Assembly: GCA_009929615.1 (NCBI GenBank)
Contig: SAAB01000017.1
Location: 1-59,138 of the forward strand
Direction of reading: 5' to 3'
DNA length: 59,138 nucleotides
Origin: Clostridia bacterium
GTDB taxonomy: Bacteria > Bacillota > Clostridia > Lachnospirales > Lachnospiraceae
Of the stretch, positions 43,178 to 52,677 are shown piece by piece. The notes under the pieces were generated by a model. It was not told the DNA's origin, ran no database searches, and was given only the letters and a program-made list of their open reading frames with translations. How positions within the stretch are numbered: the stretch's first letter is position 1; every line of letters begins with the position of its first letter. The translations under genes and the position numbers were made by a program.

Positions 43178-43702
43178 TTATACTAACTCAATAAGTACTT
43201 CCATTGCTGCATCACCTTTACGCTGACCGATTTTAACGATACGTGTATATCCACCGTTACGATCTGCATATTTAGGAGCAATTTCAGTAAATAATTTATC
43301 TGTTAAATCTACTTTCTTAGTAGCAGCTTTTTTACCAGCAGCTTCTTCTGGAACATCAGTTACAGAATAAAGTACCTTTAACATCTGTCTTCTAGCATGT
43401 AAACGGGATGAGTTGTCTTTTTTGATTGTTTTTTCAACAGTATCAAATACAACCTTTCCATCCTCTTTTACTCTTTTGCCATCTTTATCTTTACGAGCAA
43501 CCTTTGCCTGTACAGTTACTGTTTCGAAGTTATCCTTCTCTTTAACAGCAAGAGCAATCAGACCTTCGGCGATTCTGCGAATTTCTTTAGCTTTAGCTTC
43601 AGTAGTACGGATTTTACCATTGTTAAGTAAAGCTGTAACCTGATTTCTAAGCAAAGCTTTTCTCTGATTGGAAGTTCTTCCAAGTTTTCTATATCCAGCC
43701 AT
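43178..43702 (-). CDS. rplQ: 50S ribosomal protein L17, extended form
   Basis: L17 lines the exit-tunnel side of the large subunit. The 174-residue product has the normal N-terminus [23 protein letters not shown] and C-terminus [30 protein letters not shown]. It is about 50 residues longer than the usual ~120. The extra residues are a Lys/Glu/Asp-rich insertion at about 55-99 and a short one at 118-130. I regard this as a clade trait of Lachnospiraceae-like bacteria rather than a fault. Confidence 0.95.
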   Translation of the reverse strand: MAGYRKLGRTSNQRKALLRNQVTALLNNGKIRTTEAKAKEIRRIAEGLIALAVKEKDNFETVTVQAKVARKDKDGKRVKEDGKVVFDTVEKTIKKDNSSRLHARRQMLKVLYSVTDVPEEAAGKKAATKKVDLTDKLFTEIAPKYADRNGGYTRIVKIGQRKGDAAMEVLIELV

Positions 43703-43737
43703 GATTTAGCCTCCTCCTTATATTCTTTATACAGCGA

Positions 43738-44697
43738 TTATTCGTCGCTTGGATTTAATTGAAGGCCCAGTTCTTTCAACTTAGCAAGAACTTCTTCCAA
43801 AGATTTCCGTCCAAGATTACGAACCTTCATCATATCCTCTGCAGTTCTGTTCGTCAGTTCTTCAACTGTGTTAATTCCTGCTCTCTTCAAGCAGTTATAA
43901 GAACGAACAGACAACTCTAATTCATCAATATTCATTTCAAGAACTTTTTCTTTTTCATTATCTTCTTTTTCTACCATAACTTCTGCAGTTTTAGCATTTT
44001 CAGAAAGGTCAATGAAAAGATTTAAATGTTCACTCAAGACTTTTGCAGCCAAGCTGACCGCTTCATCTGGACCTAATGTACCATTGGTAAATACGTCGAG
44101 TGTAAGTTTGTCAAAGTCTGTAATCTGACCTACACGTGTATTCTCTACATTCATATTCACTCTCTTTACCGGAGTGTAAATAGAATCGATAGGGATAACG
44201 CCGATTGGCAAGTCATCATTCTTGTTCTTATCAGAACTTACATATCCACGACCTTTGGTAATTGTTAACTCTACATATAATTTACAGTCTGTACCGCCAC
44301 TTAATGTAGCAATAACCTGGTCTTTGTTTAAGATTTCAATATCCGGATCAACCTGAATATCTGCTGCCGTTACTACGCCTTCACCTTCGTACTCAATGTA
44401 AGCAACTTTAGGCTCCGATGTTGTGCTTGTATTCTTGATTGAAAGATTTTTGATATTCATAATAATTTCGGTGACATCTTCCTTAACTCCAGGAATAGCA
44501 CTGAATTCATGTACGACACCGTCAATTTTAACCTGGCTCACTGCGGAACCTGGCAGAGAAGAAAGCATAATTCTTCTCAAAGAATTACCAAGTGTAATAC
44601 CATATCCTCTTTCCAGAGGTTCTACGACAAAACGTCCGTATTTATTATCTTCAGAAATCTCTGCAATCTCAATTTTCGGTTTTTCAAAATCAAACAC
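43738..44697 (-). CDS. rpoA: DNA-directed RNA polymerase alpha subunit
   Basis: Alpha subunit of RNA polymerase, 319 residues. The N-terminal assembly domain has [40 protein letters not shown] linker at about 225-245 leads to the C-terminal domain, with [45 protein letters not shown], which binds UP elements and regulators. It lies between rpsD and rplQ as in the alpha operon. Confidence 0.98.
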   Translation of the reverse strand: MFDFEKPKIEIAEISEDNKYGRFVVEPLERGYGITLGNSLRRIMLSSLPGSAVSQVKIDGVVHEFSAIPGVKEDVTEIIMNIKNLSIKNTSTTSEPKVAYIEYEGEGVVTAADIQVDPDIEILNKDQVIATLSGGTDCKLYVELTITKGRGYVSSDKNKNDDLPIGVIPIDSIYTPVKRVNMNVENTRVGQITDFDKLTLDVFTNGTLGPDEAVSLAAKVLSEHLNLFIDLSENAKTAEVMVEKEDNEKEKVLEMNIDELELSVRSYNCLKRAGINTVEELTNRTAEDMMKVRNLGRKSLEEVLAKLKELGLQLNPSDE

Positions 44698-44763
44698 TAT
44701 ATTAGCCCTCCTTTAATGGGTTAGGTTTCTTTGAGGGTAACAATCCGCTTTATTTAGAAGCTA

Positions 44764-45357
44764 TTATTTAGAATACAATTCGACGATAAGCATTTCGTTT
44801 ACCGGAACATCAATCTGTTCTCTGATTGGAAGAGCTTTTACTGTACCAGAAAGGTTTTCCTGATCTGCTTCAAGCCATTCCGGAACAAGTCTTGCACCTG
44901 TCACCTCTAAAATATCTTTATATCTCTGAGATCCTTTGGATTTTTCTCTGATTTCAACAACATCTCCTGCTTTTACCTGATAAGAAGGAATATTTACTCT
45001 CTTACCATTAACAAGAACGTGCTTATGTCCAACGATCTGTCTTGCTTCTTTACGAGTTCTTGCAAAACCGAGACGATAGATAACGTTATCTAATCTGCAC
45101 TCAAGTAAAACCATCAGGTTTTCACCAGATGTGCCTTTCATTTTGCTAGCCTTTGCAAAGTAGTTTCTGAAAGGTTTTTCCAGAACACCATAAATAAATT
45201 TAGCTTTCTGTTTTTCAGTAAGCTGCTGGCCATATTCACTCTTTTTTCTATTTCCTCTAATAGACTGTCTATTAGATTTTTTATCAACACCCAGATAAAT
45301 TGGGTCGAGACCAAGACTTCTACATCTCTTTAATACTGGAACCATATCTCTAGCCAT
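44764..45357 (-). CDS. rpsD: 30S ribosomal protein S4, form without zinc motif
   Basis: Primary binding protein of the 16S rRNA 5' domain, 197 residues. The C-terminal S4 RNA-binding domain is clear ([47 protein letters not shown]). The N-terminus, [19 protein letters not shown], keeps a single cysteine and lacks the four-cysteine zinc site of many S4 proteins. It sits in the alpha operon, whereas in Bacillus rpsD is elsewhere, so S4 autoregulation of this operon is plausible. Confidence 0.97.
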   Translation of the reverse strand: MARDMVPVLKRCRSLGLDPIYLGVDKKSNRQSIRGNRKKSEYGQQLTEKQKAKFIYGVLEKPFRNYFAKASKMKGTSGENLMVLLECRLDNVIYRLGFARTRKEARQIVGHKHVLVNGKRVNIPSYQVKAGDVVEIREKSKGSQRYKDILEVTGARLVPEWLEADQENLSGTVKALPIREQIDVPVNEMLIVELYSK

Positions 45358-45375
45358 ATCTAATTTACCCTCCTA

Positions 45376-45771
45376 TTAGACTCTTCTTCTTTTTGGTGGA
45401 CGACATCCATTATGTGGAACTGGTGTAACATCTTTGATGCTTGTTACTTCGATACCGCAAGCCTGAAGTGCACGAATAGCTGCTTCACGACCTGAACCAG
45501 GACCTTTTACCATAACTTCAACGGATTTTAATCCATAAATGGACGCAGCTTTAGCTGCAGTTTCAGCTGCCATCTGAGCAGCATACGGTGTGGACTTTCT
45601 GGAACCTCTAAATCCCAATCCGCCGGCACTAGCCCAAGAAAGAGCATTACCTTCGGAATCTGTTAATGTAACGATTGTATTATTAAAAGATGACTGAATA
45701 TGTGCCTGTCCACGCTCAACGTTCTTTTTAACACGTCTTTTAGTCACTTTTTTTGTAACTTTTTTAGCCAT
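45376..45771 (-). CDS. rpsK: 30S ribosomal protein S11
   Basis: Platform protein of the small subunit, 131 residues. The hallmark regions are [46 protein letters not shown] and the C-terminal [18 protein letters not shown], both essentially canonical. It lies between rpsM (28 nt upstream) and rpsD (18 nt downstream). Confidence 0.98.
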   Translation of the reverse strand: MAKKVTKKVTKRRVKKNVERGQAHIQSSFNNTIVTLTDSEGNALSWASAGGLGFRGSRKSTPYAAQMAAETAAKAASIYGLKSVEVMVKGPGSGREAAIRALQACGIEVTSIKDVTPVPHNGCRPPKRRRV

Positions 45772-45799
45772 TGAACCAAACCTCCTATTAGGTTATTTA

Positions 45800-46168
45800 T
45801 TACTTTTTCTTATTTGCTACTGTTCTCTTCGGACCTTTACGTGTTCTAGCGTTAGTCTTTGTTTTCTGACCACGAACTGGAAGTCCTTTTCTATGACGGA
45901 TACCTCTATAGCATCCGATTTCCTGTAATCTCTTGATATTCATAGCGATTTCACGACGTAAATCACCTTCTACTGTCTGTGTAGCATCGATGACATCACG
46001 AATTCTTCCGACTTCTTCGTCAGTTAAATCTCTTACACGTGTATCTGGATTAATGTTAGCTTCTTTAAGGATACGATTTGCGCTTACTCTACCGATTCCG
46101 TAGATGTAAGTGAGACCGATCTCGACACGTTTTTCTCTTGGTAAATCTACACCACTAATACGAGCCAT
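45800..46168 (-). CDS. rpsM: 30S ribosomal protein S13
   Basis: Head protein of the small subunit that contacts L5 and the P-site tRNA, 122 residues. It begins [26 protein letters not shown] and ends with the basic tail [24 protein letters not shown], which is canonical. A gap of 297 nt rich in hairpins separates it from the upstream rpmJ, unusually long for this operon. Confidence 0.98.
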   Translation of the reverse strand: MARISGVDLPREKRVEIGLTYIYGIGRVSANRILKEANINPDTRVRDLTDEEVGRIRDVIDATQTVEGDLRREIAMNIKRLQEIGCYRGIRHRKGLPVRGQKTKTNARTRKGPKRTVANKKK

Positions 46169-46465
46169 GTAATTACACCTCCACTGGTTCTTTCTTTAAA
46201 ATTAATAATCAATATTTTTACAATGTCATCATCTACTTGACCAAAGACGTGACAATAGGCAGGCTCAGGCCCTGCTCTTTAAATCTCATTTATTTAATAG
46301 CAATTACAACACACCCTGGTGTTGCATCGCTGCAGCCGCATACATATTTCTGACTCCTGAGGCCAGAAAATTCGTTTTTTCACACCCAGGTCCACTGTAT
46401 TAACCGCAGTCTTCATCCTGGGATACCCAAAACGGGTACAACAAAACACAAGCCTAACTATAATA
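46169..46465 (-). other. Hairpin-rich gap upstream of rpsM, possible regulatory leader
   Basis: A 297-nt stretch without a gene between rpmJ and rpsM. On the minus strand it can form several stems: TACCC/GGGTA (46424-46428 with 46434-46438), CCCAGG/CCTGGG (46385-46390 with 46417-46422), CAACAC/GTGTTG (46307-46312 with 46319-46324), and GCAGG/CCTGC near 46259-46274. rpsM and rpsD are in the same operon, so an S4- or other protein-binding leader is possible. This is inference; the structures were found by eye. Confidence 0.5.
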
Positions 46466-46579
46466 TTAGCCCTGTCTCTGTTTGTGTTTAGGATTTTCAC
46501 AGATTACTCTAATACTGCCTTTTCTCTTAATGACTTTGCATTTTTCGCAAATAGGCTTTACTGATGATCTTACCTTCAT
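46466..46579 (-). CDS. rpmJ: 50S ribosomal protein L36
   Basis: A 37-residue gene that standard cut-offs miss. The product begins [20 protein letters not shown] and has the zinc ligands Cys11, Cys14, Cys27 and His32, the canonical zinc-ribbon form of L36. GGAGAG lies upstream of the ATG. It follows infA, the usual order, and its own promoter lies in the gap. Confidence 0.97.
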   Translation of the reverse strand: MKVRSSVKPICEKCKVIKRKGSIRVICENPKHKQRQG

Positions 46580-46612
46580 TAGAAATCTCTCCTTTCAAAA
46601 CGTTCACGAACA

Positions 46613-46642
46613 ATTATAGCATCCCACAATATGACACGTCAA
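46613..46642 (-). promoter_or_regulatory. Promoter upstream of rpmJ
   Basis: On the minus strand, -35 TTGACG (46637-46642) and a perfect -10 TATAAT (46613-46618) are 18 nt apart, in the gap between infA and rpmJ. It would drive rpmJ-rpsM-rpsK-rpsD-rpoA-rplQ in addition to readthrough from upstream. Confidence 0.75.
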
Positions 46643-46650
46643 GTAATTTT

Positions 46651-46869
46651 TTACTTATCTCTCCAGATGATTCTTCCTTTTGTCAAATCATAGGGAGATA
46701 ATTCAATCGTTACTTTGTCCCCTGGCAAAATACGTATAAAATTCATACGAAGCTTTCCGCTGATGTGGGCTAAAACCCGGTGTCCATTTTCCAATTCCAC
46801 CTGAAACATCGCATTTGGCAGCTTCTCAACAACAGTTCCTTCAACTTCAATAACATCTGTTTTTGACAT
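46651..46869 (-). CDS. infA: Translation initiation factor IF-1
   Basis: Binds the A site of the small subunit at initiation. The 72-residue OB-fold product shows [53 protein letters not shown] and ends GRIIWRDK. It lies 12 nt after the KOW-domain gene and just before the rpmJ promoter. Confidence 0.98.
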   Translation of the reverse strand: MSKTDVIEVEGTVVEKLPNAMFQVELENGHRVLAHISGKLRMNFIRILPGDKVTIELSPYDLTKGRIIWRDK

Positions 46870-46881
46870 ATTAGCCTCCTA

Positions 46882-47172
46882 TTACCTTAACTTCTCTTCA
46901 AAAAGCTGAATGGCTTTACAAATATCTTCATTTTCTAACGGATACTCATTTTTTAACTTGGCATCGATTTCCGGGTCTATGTAATTCATCCGGCGTACAT
47001 GTCGAATATTTTTCTTCTTCGGTTTTTCTACAGTTTTTCTTACACCATCCGCAAGGAACAGCGTTTCTTCCTGAACCTCCAAAACAATATACATTTTTCC
47101 CTGGTCATGACCGGCATCCGACAAAATTATTTGTCCTGGATGAAATCGATTCACATCTCTCTTCTTTGCCAT
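46882..47172 (-). CDS. KOW-domain RNA-binding protein (L14e-like)
   Basis: Small basic protein of 96 residues with a KOW-like beta-barrel (PGQIILSDAGHDQGKMYIVLEVQEETLFLADG) that resembles the eukaryotic/archaeal L14e group. The function is not established; its constant position between map and infA in Clostridia suggests a ribosome or RNA role. ATG 47172 is chosen because AGGTG lies seven nt upstream; an earlier in-frame ATG at 47193 has no such site. Confidence 0.85.
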   Translation of the reverse strand: MAKKRDVNRFHPGQIILSDAGHDQGKMYIVLEVQEETLFLADGVRKTVEKPKKKNIRHVRRMNYIDPEIDAKLKNEYPLENEDICKAIQLFEEKLR

Positions 47173-47201
47173 CGTTATCACCTGCTGTTTCATTTTTCAA
47201 T

Positions 47202-47954
47202 TTATTGTAATGTTAAAATTTCACAGCTATCTTTTGTAACTAAAATAGTATTTTCATAATGTGCGGATAATTTCCCATCTGCGGTAACCACAGTCCAGTC
47301 ATCATCCAGCCATTCCACCTCGTATACGCCCTGATTAATCATTGGCTCAATTGCGAGGGTCATACCCGCCTGAAGCTTCAGGCCTCTGCCTCTTGGTTTG
47401 AAATTAGGTATCTGCGGGTCCTCATGAAGGTGGGTTCCGATTCCATGTCCGACTAAATCACGGACAATAGAATATCCAAAGCCTTCTGCATAATCCTGAA
47501 TTGCCTTGGAAATCTCATAGAGATGATTTCCTTCTTTGGCAAATTTTATACCTTCAAAGAAACTTTGTTTTGTTACATCAATTAGTCGCTGAGCTTCTTC
47601 AGAAATTTCTCCGACTCCCCATGTTCGTGCTGCATCGGAATGATATCCTTTATAAATAAGTCCACAGTCAAGGCTGATAATATCGCCTTCCTGAAGGATT
47701 CTTTTTTTAGAAGGAATTCCGTGTACAACTTCATCGTTTACCGATGTACATATCGATGCCGGATATCCGTTATAATTCAGGAAATTCGGAATACATCCGA
47801 AATCCCGGATAATCGTCTCACCAAGATGGTCAATATCCCAGGTAGACATTCCCGGTTTGATTTCTTTGTGAAGCTCTTCATGCATTATTGCCAAAAGCCT
47901 TCCGGCTTCCCGCATCAATCCAATTTCATGTTCTGACTTGATTGTAACTGACAT
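47202..47954 (-). CDS. map: Type I methionine aminopeptidase
   Basis: Removes the initiator methionine from nascent proteins. The 250-residue product has the pita-bread motifs, with metal ligands in IISLDCGLIYKGYHSDAARTWGVG, the His of RDLVGHGIGTHLHEDPQIPNF, MTLAIEPMIN, and the final glutamate in SAHYENTILVT. It starts one nt before the adk stop in the spc operon, a conserved order. Confidence 0.97.
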   Translation of the reverse strand: MSVTIKSEHEIGLMREAGRLLAIMHEELHKEIKPGMSTWDIDHLGETIIRDFGCIPNFLNYNGYPASICTSVNDEVVHGIPSKKRILQEGDIISLDCGLIYKGYHSDAARTWGVGEISEEAQRLIDVTKQSFFEGIKFAKEGNHLYEISKAIQDYAEGFGYSIVRDLVGHGIGTHLHEDPQIPNFKPRGRGLKLQAGMTLAIEPMINQGVYEVEWLDDDWTVVTADGKLSAHYENTILVTKDSCEILTLQ

Positions 47955-47955
47955 A

Positions 47956-48600
47956 TTATACTCCTAAAATTTTCTGAATATCACTAAAGACTTCATCCAT
48001 TGTCTGAGTTCCGTCGATGGTGTGCATAATGCCTTTTTCGGCGTAATAGTCAATTAACGGTTTCGTCTGTTCATGATAAACATTGAGACGATTCGTAACC
48101 GTTTCCGGTTTGTCATCATCTCTGAGGATAAGCTCTTCTCCGCAAATGTCACAGATACCTTCAACCTTTGGTGGATTGAACTCCACATGGTAAGTTGCTC
48201 CACATCCAACACAAGCTCTGCGGCCAGCCATCCTACGAATTATATTTTCATCTGGAACATCGATATTTAACGCATATTCCATCTTTTGTTCGATAGCATT
48301 CAGGGCATCTGTTAAGGCTTCAGCCTGAGGAATTGTCCTCGGGAAACCGTCTAAGATAAACCCATTGGTACAGTCATCTTGTTGAATTCGATCAACAACG
48401 AGATCACAGACTAATTCATCCGGAACAAGAAGACCTTCATCCATGTAAGTCTTTGCTTTTTTACCAAGCTCTGTTCCCTGTTTAATATTAGCTCTGAAAA
48501 TATCTCCAGTTGATATATGTGGAATCTTGCACAAATCGGCAATTTTTTTTGCCTGAGTACCCTTACCGGCACCAGGTGCACCTAACATAATTATTTTCAT
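47956..48600 (-). CDS. adk: Adenylate kinase, zinc form
   Basis: Interconverts ATP + AMP and 2 ADP. The 214-residue product has the P-loop [12 protein letters not shown] at residues 7-18, and [11 protein letters not shown]. The LID domain carries a four-cysteine zinc site (CVGCGATYH near residue 130 and CDICGEEL near residue 150), typical of Gram-positive enzymes. It lies between secY and map. Confidence 0.97.
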   Translation of the reverse strand: MKIIMLGAPGAGKGTQAKKIADLCKIPHISTGDIFRANIKQGTELGKKAKTYMDEGLLVPDELVCDLVVDRIQQDDCTNGFILDGFPRTIPQAEALTDALNAIEQKMEYALNIDVPDENIIRRMAGRRACVGCGATYHVEFNPPKVEGICDICGEELILRDDDKPETVTNRLNVYHEQTKPLIDYYAEKGIMHTIDGTQTMDEVFSDIQKILGV

Positions 48601-48652
48601 AAATAATTATCCTCCAATCATATGTCCAACATCTTCTGATGGTTCATAATAC

Positions 48653-48690
48653 AGAATGTCCGGTGGGAACGAATCCCATCCGGTTTTAGA
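48653..48690 (-). other. Hairpin between secY and adk
   Basis: The 110-nt gap between secY and adk can form a stem in which AGAATGTCCGGTGGGA (48653-48668) pairs with TCCCATCCGG (48674-48683) and a further GACATCCT downstream. No T-run follows on the minus strand, so it is not an obvious terminator. Confidence 0.5.
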
Positions 48691-48710
48691 CATCCTGTGT
48701 ATCAGACCTG

Positions 48711-50024
48711 TTAGTCATTTAAAAATCCCTTATAATGTCTTACGATCATTAAGGACTCAATCTGTTTTAGTGTTTCCAGCACAACGCCTACAATAATGAT
48801 TAAGGACGTTCCACCGAAGGATACATTGACTCCGAATACACCCGCAAAGAAAATAGGAATAATCGCTACAATGATTAAGCCTACAGCACCGATAAATACG
48901 ATGTTATTTAAAATCTTATTTAAGTGTTCGGAAGTTGGTTTTCCGGGACGGATTCCCGGAATAAAGCCGCCCTGCTTTTTCATATTATCTGCAACTTCCA
49001 ATGGATTGAAAGTAATAGATGTATAGAAATAAGCAAAAAAGACAACTAAAACGATGTAAATCAGCAAACCAACAGAATAAACCGGCTGTGCAGGACTGCA
49101 CCAGTTTGAACTACTCAGCACTGCTAAAATAGTTCCCGGAATTCCTGTAGGTGTCTTGCCAAGGAATCCAACAATGATTCCCGGAAGAGACATAATTGAT
49201 GAAGCAAAGATAATTGGGATAACACCTGCGGTGTTAACTTTTAACGGAATACTTGATGTACTTCCTCCAACCAGTTTACGTCCAACAACCTTCTTGGAAT
49301 ACTGTACAGGAATACGGCGTTCACCATCCTGCAGATAAATAACAAATACAACGATAAATAAAATAACAGCAAGAATAATGATTACTGCAAGTCCAGCCTG
49401 AACAACATTTTTTCCACCCATAAAACGATCATACAAAAGTTTGAAGTCGCTTGGGATTGAGGAAATAATGTTAATTAACAGGATAATGGAAATACCATTG
49501 CCCACGCCTCGCTCTGTAATTCTCTCGCCCATCCACATTAATAAAGATGAACCAGCTGTCAGAGCAGCCATAACCATGATAACGTCCAATGGACTGTTAT
49601 GCATTAAATTGCCGCCGCGATAAAAGCCAAAACCCATTGCGAAGCCTTCAATAAGTGCTAAAGCAATGGTTAAGTATCTCGTATATTCGCGGATTTTTTT
49701 TCTTCCATCTTCGCCGTCCTTCTGCATCTCCTCAAGTTTCGGAATTGCAATGGTCATCAGCTGCACGATGATGGAAGATGTAATGTATGGTGTAATGCTC
49801 AGAGCAAATACTGACATCTGAGTAAAGGAACCACCAGTCATTGCATCAAAGAAATCAAATGCCCCGCCGCTTTGTGCAGCAAACCAGGCTGTAAACACAT
49901 CCCGGCTGACGCCTGGGATTGGAAGCTGTGCTCCCAATCTCACGACAACCAGTATAAATAACGTGAAGAAAATTCGATTTCTGATGTCTTTAATCTTAAA
50001 TGCGTTCTTTAAGGTTGTAAGCAT
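48711..50024 (-). CDS. secY: Preprotein translocase subunit SecY
   Basis: Pore of the Sec translocon, ten membrane helices in 437 residues. The N-terminal pattern FTLFILVVVRLGAQLPIPGVS and the loop motifs RGVGNGISIILLINI and GRKLVGGSTSSIPLKVNTAGVIPIIFASSIM are characteristic. It overlaps rplO by one nt (TAATG), the usual position at the end of the spc operon. Confidence 0.98.
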   Translation of the reverse strand: MLTTLKNAFKIKDIRNRIFFTLFILVVVRLGAQLPIPGVSRDVFTAWFAAQSGGAFDFFDAMTGGSFTQMSVFALSITPYITSSIIVQLMTIAIPKLEEMQKDGEDGRKKIREYTRYLTIALALIEGFAMGFGFYRGGNLMHNSPLDVIMVMAALTAGSSLLMWMGERITERGVGNGISIILLINIISSIPSDFKLLYDRFMGGKNVVQAGLAVIIILAVILFIVVFVIYLQDGERRIPVQYSKKVVGRKLVGGSTSSIPLKVNTAGVIPIIFASSIMSLPGIIVGFLGKTPTGIPGTILAVLSSSNWCSPAQPVYSVGLLIYIVLVVFFAYFYTSITFNPLEVADNMKKQGGFIPGIRPGKPTSEHLNKILNNIVFIGAVGLIIVAIIPIFFAGVFGVNVSFGGTSLIIIVGVVLETLKQIESLMIVRHYKGFLND

Positions 50025-50464
50025 TAGATCACCTCTACTGTTCCACCTAAAGCTTTAATTTTTTCTTCGGCCCCTGCGCTGAAAGCGTTAACTTTAACAG
50101 TCAATTTCTTTGTAAGCTCACCGTTACCGAGAATTTTTACGCCATCCTTAGGGTTTTTGATAACTCCTGCTTCAACTAATGTTGCAACAGTAACTTCTGT
50201 GTCATTATCAAAACGATTTAATACGTCAACATTGATACCAACGATTTCAAGGGAGTTTCTGTTAGTGAAACCTCTCTTAGGAATTCGTCTGTATAATGGC
50301 ATCTGACCACCTTCAAAGCCTGGTCTAGGTGCTCCTGAACGAGCCTTCTGACCTTTATGACCTTTACCAGCTGTTTTACCATTTCCTGAACCATGTCCAC
50401 GGCCTCTTCTGAAGTTATCACTATGCTTAGAACCTTCTGCTGGTCTTAATTCTGATAAATTCAT
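50024..50464 (-). CDS. rplO: 50S ribosomal protein L15
   Basis: Late-assembly large-subunit protein of 146 residues. It begins [44 protein letters not shown], a glycine-rich extended tail typical of L15, followed by the globular domain. It lies between rpmD and secY. Confidence 0.98.
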   Translation of the reverse strand: MNLSELRPAEGSKHSDNFRRGRGHGSGNGKTAGKGHKGQKARSGAPRPGFEGGQMPLYRRIPKRGFTNRNSLEIVGINVDVLNRFDNDTEVTVATLVEAGVIKNPKDGVKILGNGELTKKLTVKVNAFSAGAEEKIKALGGTVEVI

Positions 50465-50486
50465 ACGTGCACCTCCTTACTGTCTA

Positions 50487-50669
50487 TTAGATTTCTTCTA
50501 CTTTCACTAAGTGTTTTACCTGCTGTACCATACCTCTGGTACAAGCGTTGTCTGGAAGCTCAACAGTTTTGTTCAGTTTCTTCAAACCTAAAGCTTCAAC
50601 AGTCTTTTTATGTTTAGGAATTGCACCAATTGTAGATTTAACTAAAGTAATCTTTAATTTATCTGCCAT
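50487..50669 (-). CDS. rpmD: 50S ribosomal protein L30
   Basis: A 60-residue large-subunit protein with the L30 pattern KITLVKSTIGAIPKHKKTVEALGLKKLNKTVELPDNACTRGMVQQVKHLVKVEE. It lies 15 nt after rpsE. Confidence 0.98.
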   Translation of the reverse strand: MADKLKITLVKSTIGAIPKHKKTVEALGLKKLNKTVELPDNACTRGMVQQVKHLVKVEEI

Positions 50670-50684
50670 TTTATACTCCTCCTC

Positions 50685-51194
50685 CTATGCCAAGATTTCT
50701 TCAACAGATTTGCCACGTTTCTTAGCAACTTCTTCTGGAGTCGTTAAGGCGCCCAATCCTTTGATTGTGGCAAGAACTACGTTCTGCTTGTTATTGGAAC
50801 CTAAAGATTTTGTACGGATGTTTTTGTATCCAGCAAGTTCAAGTACGGCACGAGCTGGGCCTCCGGCGATAATACCGGTACCTTCTGGTGCACGTTTCAG
50901 TAAAACGCTTGCGCTGCCGAATTTTGCCTGTAAATCATGAGGAATACTCTGATTTTCATCCAACGGAACTGTGATCAGTTTCTTTATTGCATCTTCTTTT
51001 CCTTTGCGGATAGCTTCAGGAATTTCTGTTGCTTTTCCTAAGCCAGTACCAACGTGTCCGTTGCCGTCACCTACTACAACTAAAGCGGCAAAACGGAAGT
51101 TACGTCCACCTTTAACAACCTTGGTGACACGTTTAATTGATACTACTTTTTCTGTTAATTCTAATTGACTAGCATCAATAATTGTACGTTTCAT
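50685..51194 (-). CDS. rpsE: 30S ribosomal protein S5
   Basis: Small-subunit protein near the mRNA entry, important for accuracy, 169 residues. The double-stranded RNA-binding-like N-terminal domain reads [37 protein letters not shown]. The C-terminal part has [37 protein letters not shown]. Canonical in length and order. Confidence 0.98.
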   Translation of the reverse strand: MKRTIIDASQLELTEKVVSIKRVTKVVKGGRNFRFAALVVVGDGNGHVGTGLGKATEIPEAIRKGKEDAIKKLITVPLDENQSIPHDLQAKFGSASVLLKRAPEGTGIIAGGPARAVLELAGYKNIRTKSLGSNNKQNVVLATIKGLGALTTPEEVAKKRGKSVEEILA

Positions 51195-51209
51195 CTGTTC
51201 TCCTCCCTG

Positions 51210-51578
51210 CTAGAATTTTAATCCAGCTTCTCTAGCTGCTTCAGCTAAAGCTTCTATTTTACCCTGATAAATAAATCCGCCTCTGTCGAATACGACTTCA
51301 GTAATACCTTTATCTAAAGCCTTTTTAGCAATTGCTGTACCAACAGCAGTTGCTGCTGCAACGTCATTTGTCTTTTCAAGACCAGCTTTAATTTCTTTTT
51401 CAGCTGTGGAAGCAGCTACCAGTGTATTGCCGATTGTATCATCAATAATCTGAGCATAAATGTGATTGTTGCTTCTAAAAACAGCTAAACGAGGACGCTG
51501 GGCAGTGCCAGAGAAACGGTTACGCAGTCTTATATGTTTTTTAACTCGAACTTCATTTCTTGAATTTTTCTTAACCAT
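51210..51578 (-). CDS. rplR: 50S ribosomal protein L18
   Basis: 5S rRNA-binding protein of 122 residues. Typical features are the basic N-terminus, [20 protein letters not shown], and the C-terminal [27 protein letters not shown]. It lies between rplF and rpsE. Confidence 0.98.
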   Translation of the reverse strand: MVKKNSRNEVRVKKHIRLRNRFSGTAQRPRLAVFRSNNHIYAQIIDDTIGNTLVAASTAEKEIKAGLEKTNDVAAATAVGTAIAKKALDKGITEVVFDRGGFIYQGKIEALAEAAREAGLKF

Positions 51579-51597
51579 CTTATTCTATCCTCCTTAA

Positions 51598-52140
51598 TTA
51601 TTTTTTACCAGTCTTACCAACTTTACGTCTGATGACTTCATCAGCATATTTAATACCTTTACCCTTGTAAGGTTCAGGTCTTCTCTTATCTCTGATTTCA
51701 GCAGCGTACTGGCCAACTTTTTCTTTATCAATACCAGAAACAGTAATTTTGTTCTGACCTTCAAGTGTTGTTTCAACACCTTCTGGGTCAATCATCTCTA
51801 CTGGATGTGAATATCCTAAAGATAAAACTAAGGTTTTGCCCTGTTTCTGAGCTCTATAACCAACACCGTTTACTTCAAGTACTTTTGTGTAACCATCTGT
51901 AACACCAACAACCATGTTGTTAATGAGTGTACGTGTCAGACCATGTAAAGATTTCATTCTCTTTAACTCACTTGGTCTGGAAACAACGATGGAATCTCCA
52001 TCTTTTTCAATTTTCATTTCAATAGGTAATACTCTTTCAAGTGTTCCCTTAGGTCCTTTTACAGTAACCTTGTTATTCTCTGCAATATCAACAGTGACAC
52101 CTGCAGGAATAGTAATTGGTAATCTACCAATACGTGACAT
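51598..52140 (-). CDS. rplF: 50S ribosomal protein L6
   Basis: Large-subunit protein near the sarcin-ricin loop, 180 residues. It begins [19 protein letters not shown] and contains [33 protein letters not shown], then [26 protein letters not shown] at the C-terminus, all canonical. A 110-nt gap with two hairpins separates it from rpsH. Confidence 0.98.
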   Translation of the reverse strand: MSRIGRLPITIPAGVTVDIAENNKVTVKGPKGTLERVLPIEMKIEKDGDSIVVSRPSELKRMKSLHGLTRTLINNMVVGVTDGYTKVLEVNGVGYRAQKQGKTLVLSLGYSHPVEMIDPEGVETTLEGQNKITVSGIDKEKVGQYAAEIRDKRRPEPYKGKGIKYADEVIRRKVGKTGKK

Positions 52141-52167
52141 AAGATTGTCCTCCTAACTTAAATTCTC

Positions 52168-52219
52168 GGAAAGGGCCATTGCCCTTTCTGTTTTCAGTTG
52201 CACCCCATACGCGATGGGG
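52168..52219 (-). other. Two hairpins in the rpsH-rplF gap
   Basis: GAAAGGGC/GCCCTTTC (52169-52176 with 52181-52188) and CCCCAT/ATGGGG (52203-52208 with 52214-52219) lie 15 nt apart in a 110-nt gap, where most genes of this operon are only 10-30 nt apart. No T-run follows on the transcribed strand, so they are not simple terminators. Confidence 0.6.
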
Positions 52220-52250
52220 ATTTCTGCCTTTAACCGGACAGGCACGGGTT

Positions 52251-52652
52251 TTACCATACAAATGCTATAACTTCGCCACCTACGTTTAACGCACGAGCTT
52301 CTTTATCTGTAATAACACCTTTGTTTGTTGAAATAATTGCTACGCCAAGTCCGCCAAGTACTCTAGGCAGTTCTTCTTTTGCTGCGTATACACGAAGACC
52401 CGGTTTAGAGATTCTCTTAATTCCGCTAATTGTCTTCTGGTTTTTATCTGCACCGTATTTCAGTGTAATCTTAATTGTTTTTACGATTCCATCTTCAACG
52501 GTTTCATATCCTTTGATATATCCTTCATCTAAAAGAATTTTAGCGATGGACTCCTTCATCTTTGATGCCGGAACATCGACAGTATCATGTTTAGCAGTAT
52601 TTGCATTACGGATTCTTGTAAGCATATCTGCAATTGGATCGCTCATTGACAT
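52251..52652 (-). CDS. rpsH: 30S ribosomal protein S8
   Basis: Small-subunit assembly protein of 133 residues and a known translational repressor of the spc operon in E. coli. The C-terminal [26 protein letters not shown] is the hallmark. It follows rpsZ by 25 nt and is followed by the hairpin gap before rplF. Confidence 0.98.
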   Translation of the reverse strand: MSMSDPIADMLTRIRNANTAKHDTVDVPASKMKESIAKILLDEGYIKGYETVEDGIVKTIKITLKYGADKNQKTISGIKRISKPGLRVYAAKEELPRVLGGLGVAIISTNKGVITDKEARALNVGGEVIAFVW

Positions 52653-52677
52653 GATAAGTTCCTCCTTTCACTTATTC

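Noticed and set aside
46294-46500. 68-residue frame in the gap before rpsM
   Set aside because: It would start inside rpmJ, lies in the hairpin-rich leader region and resembles no family.
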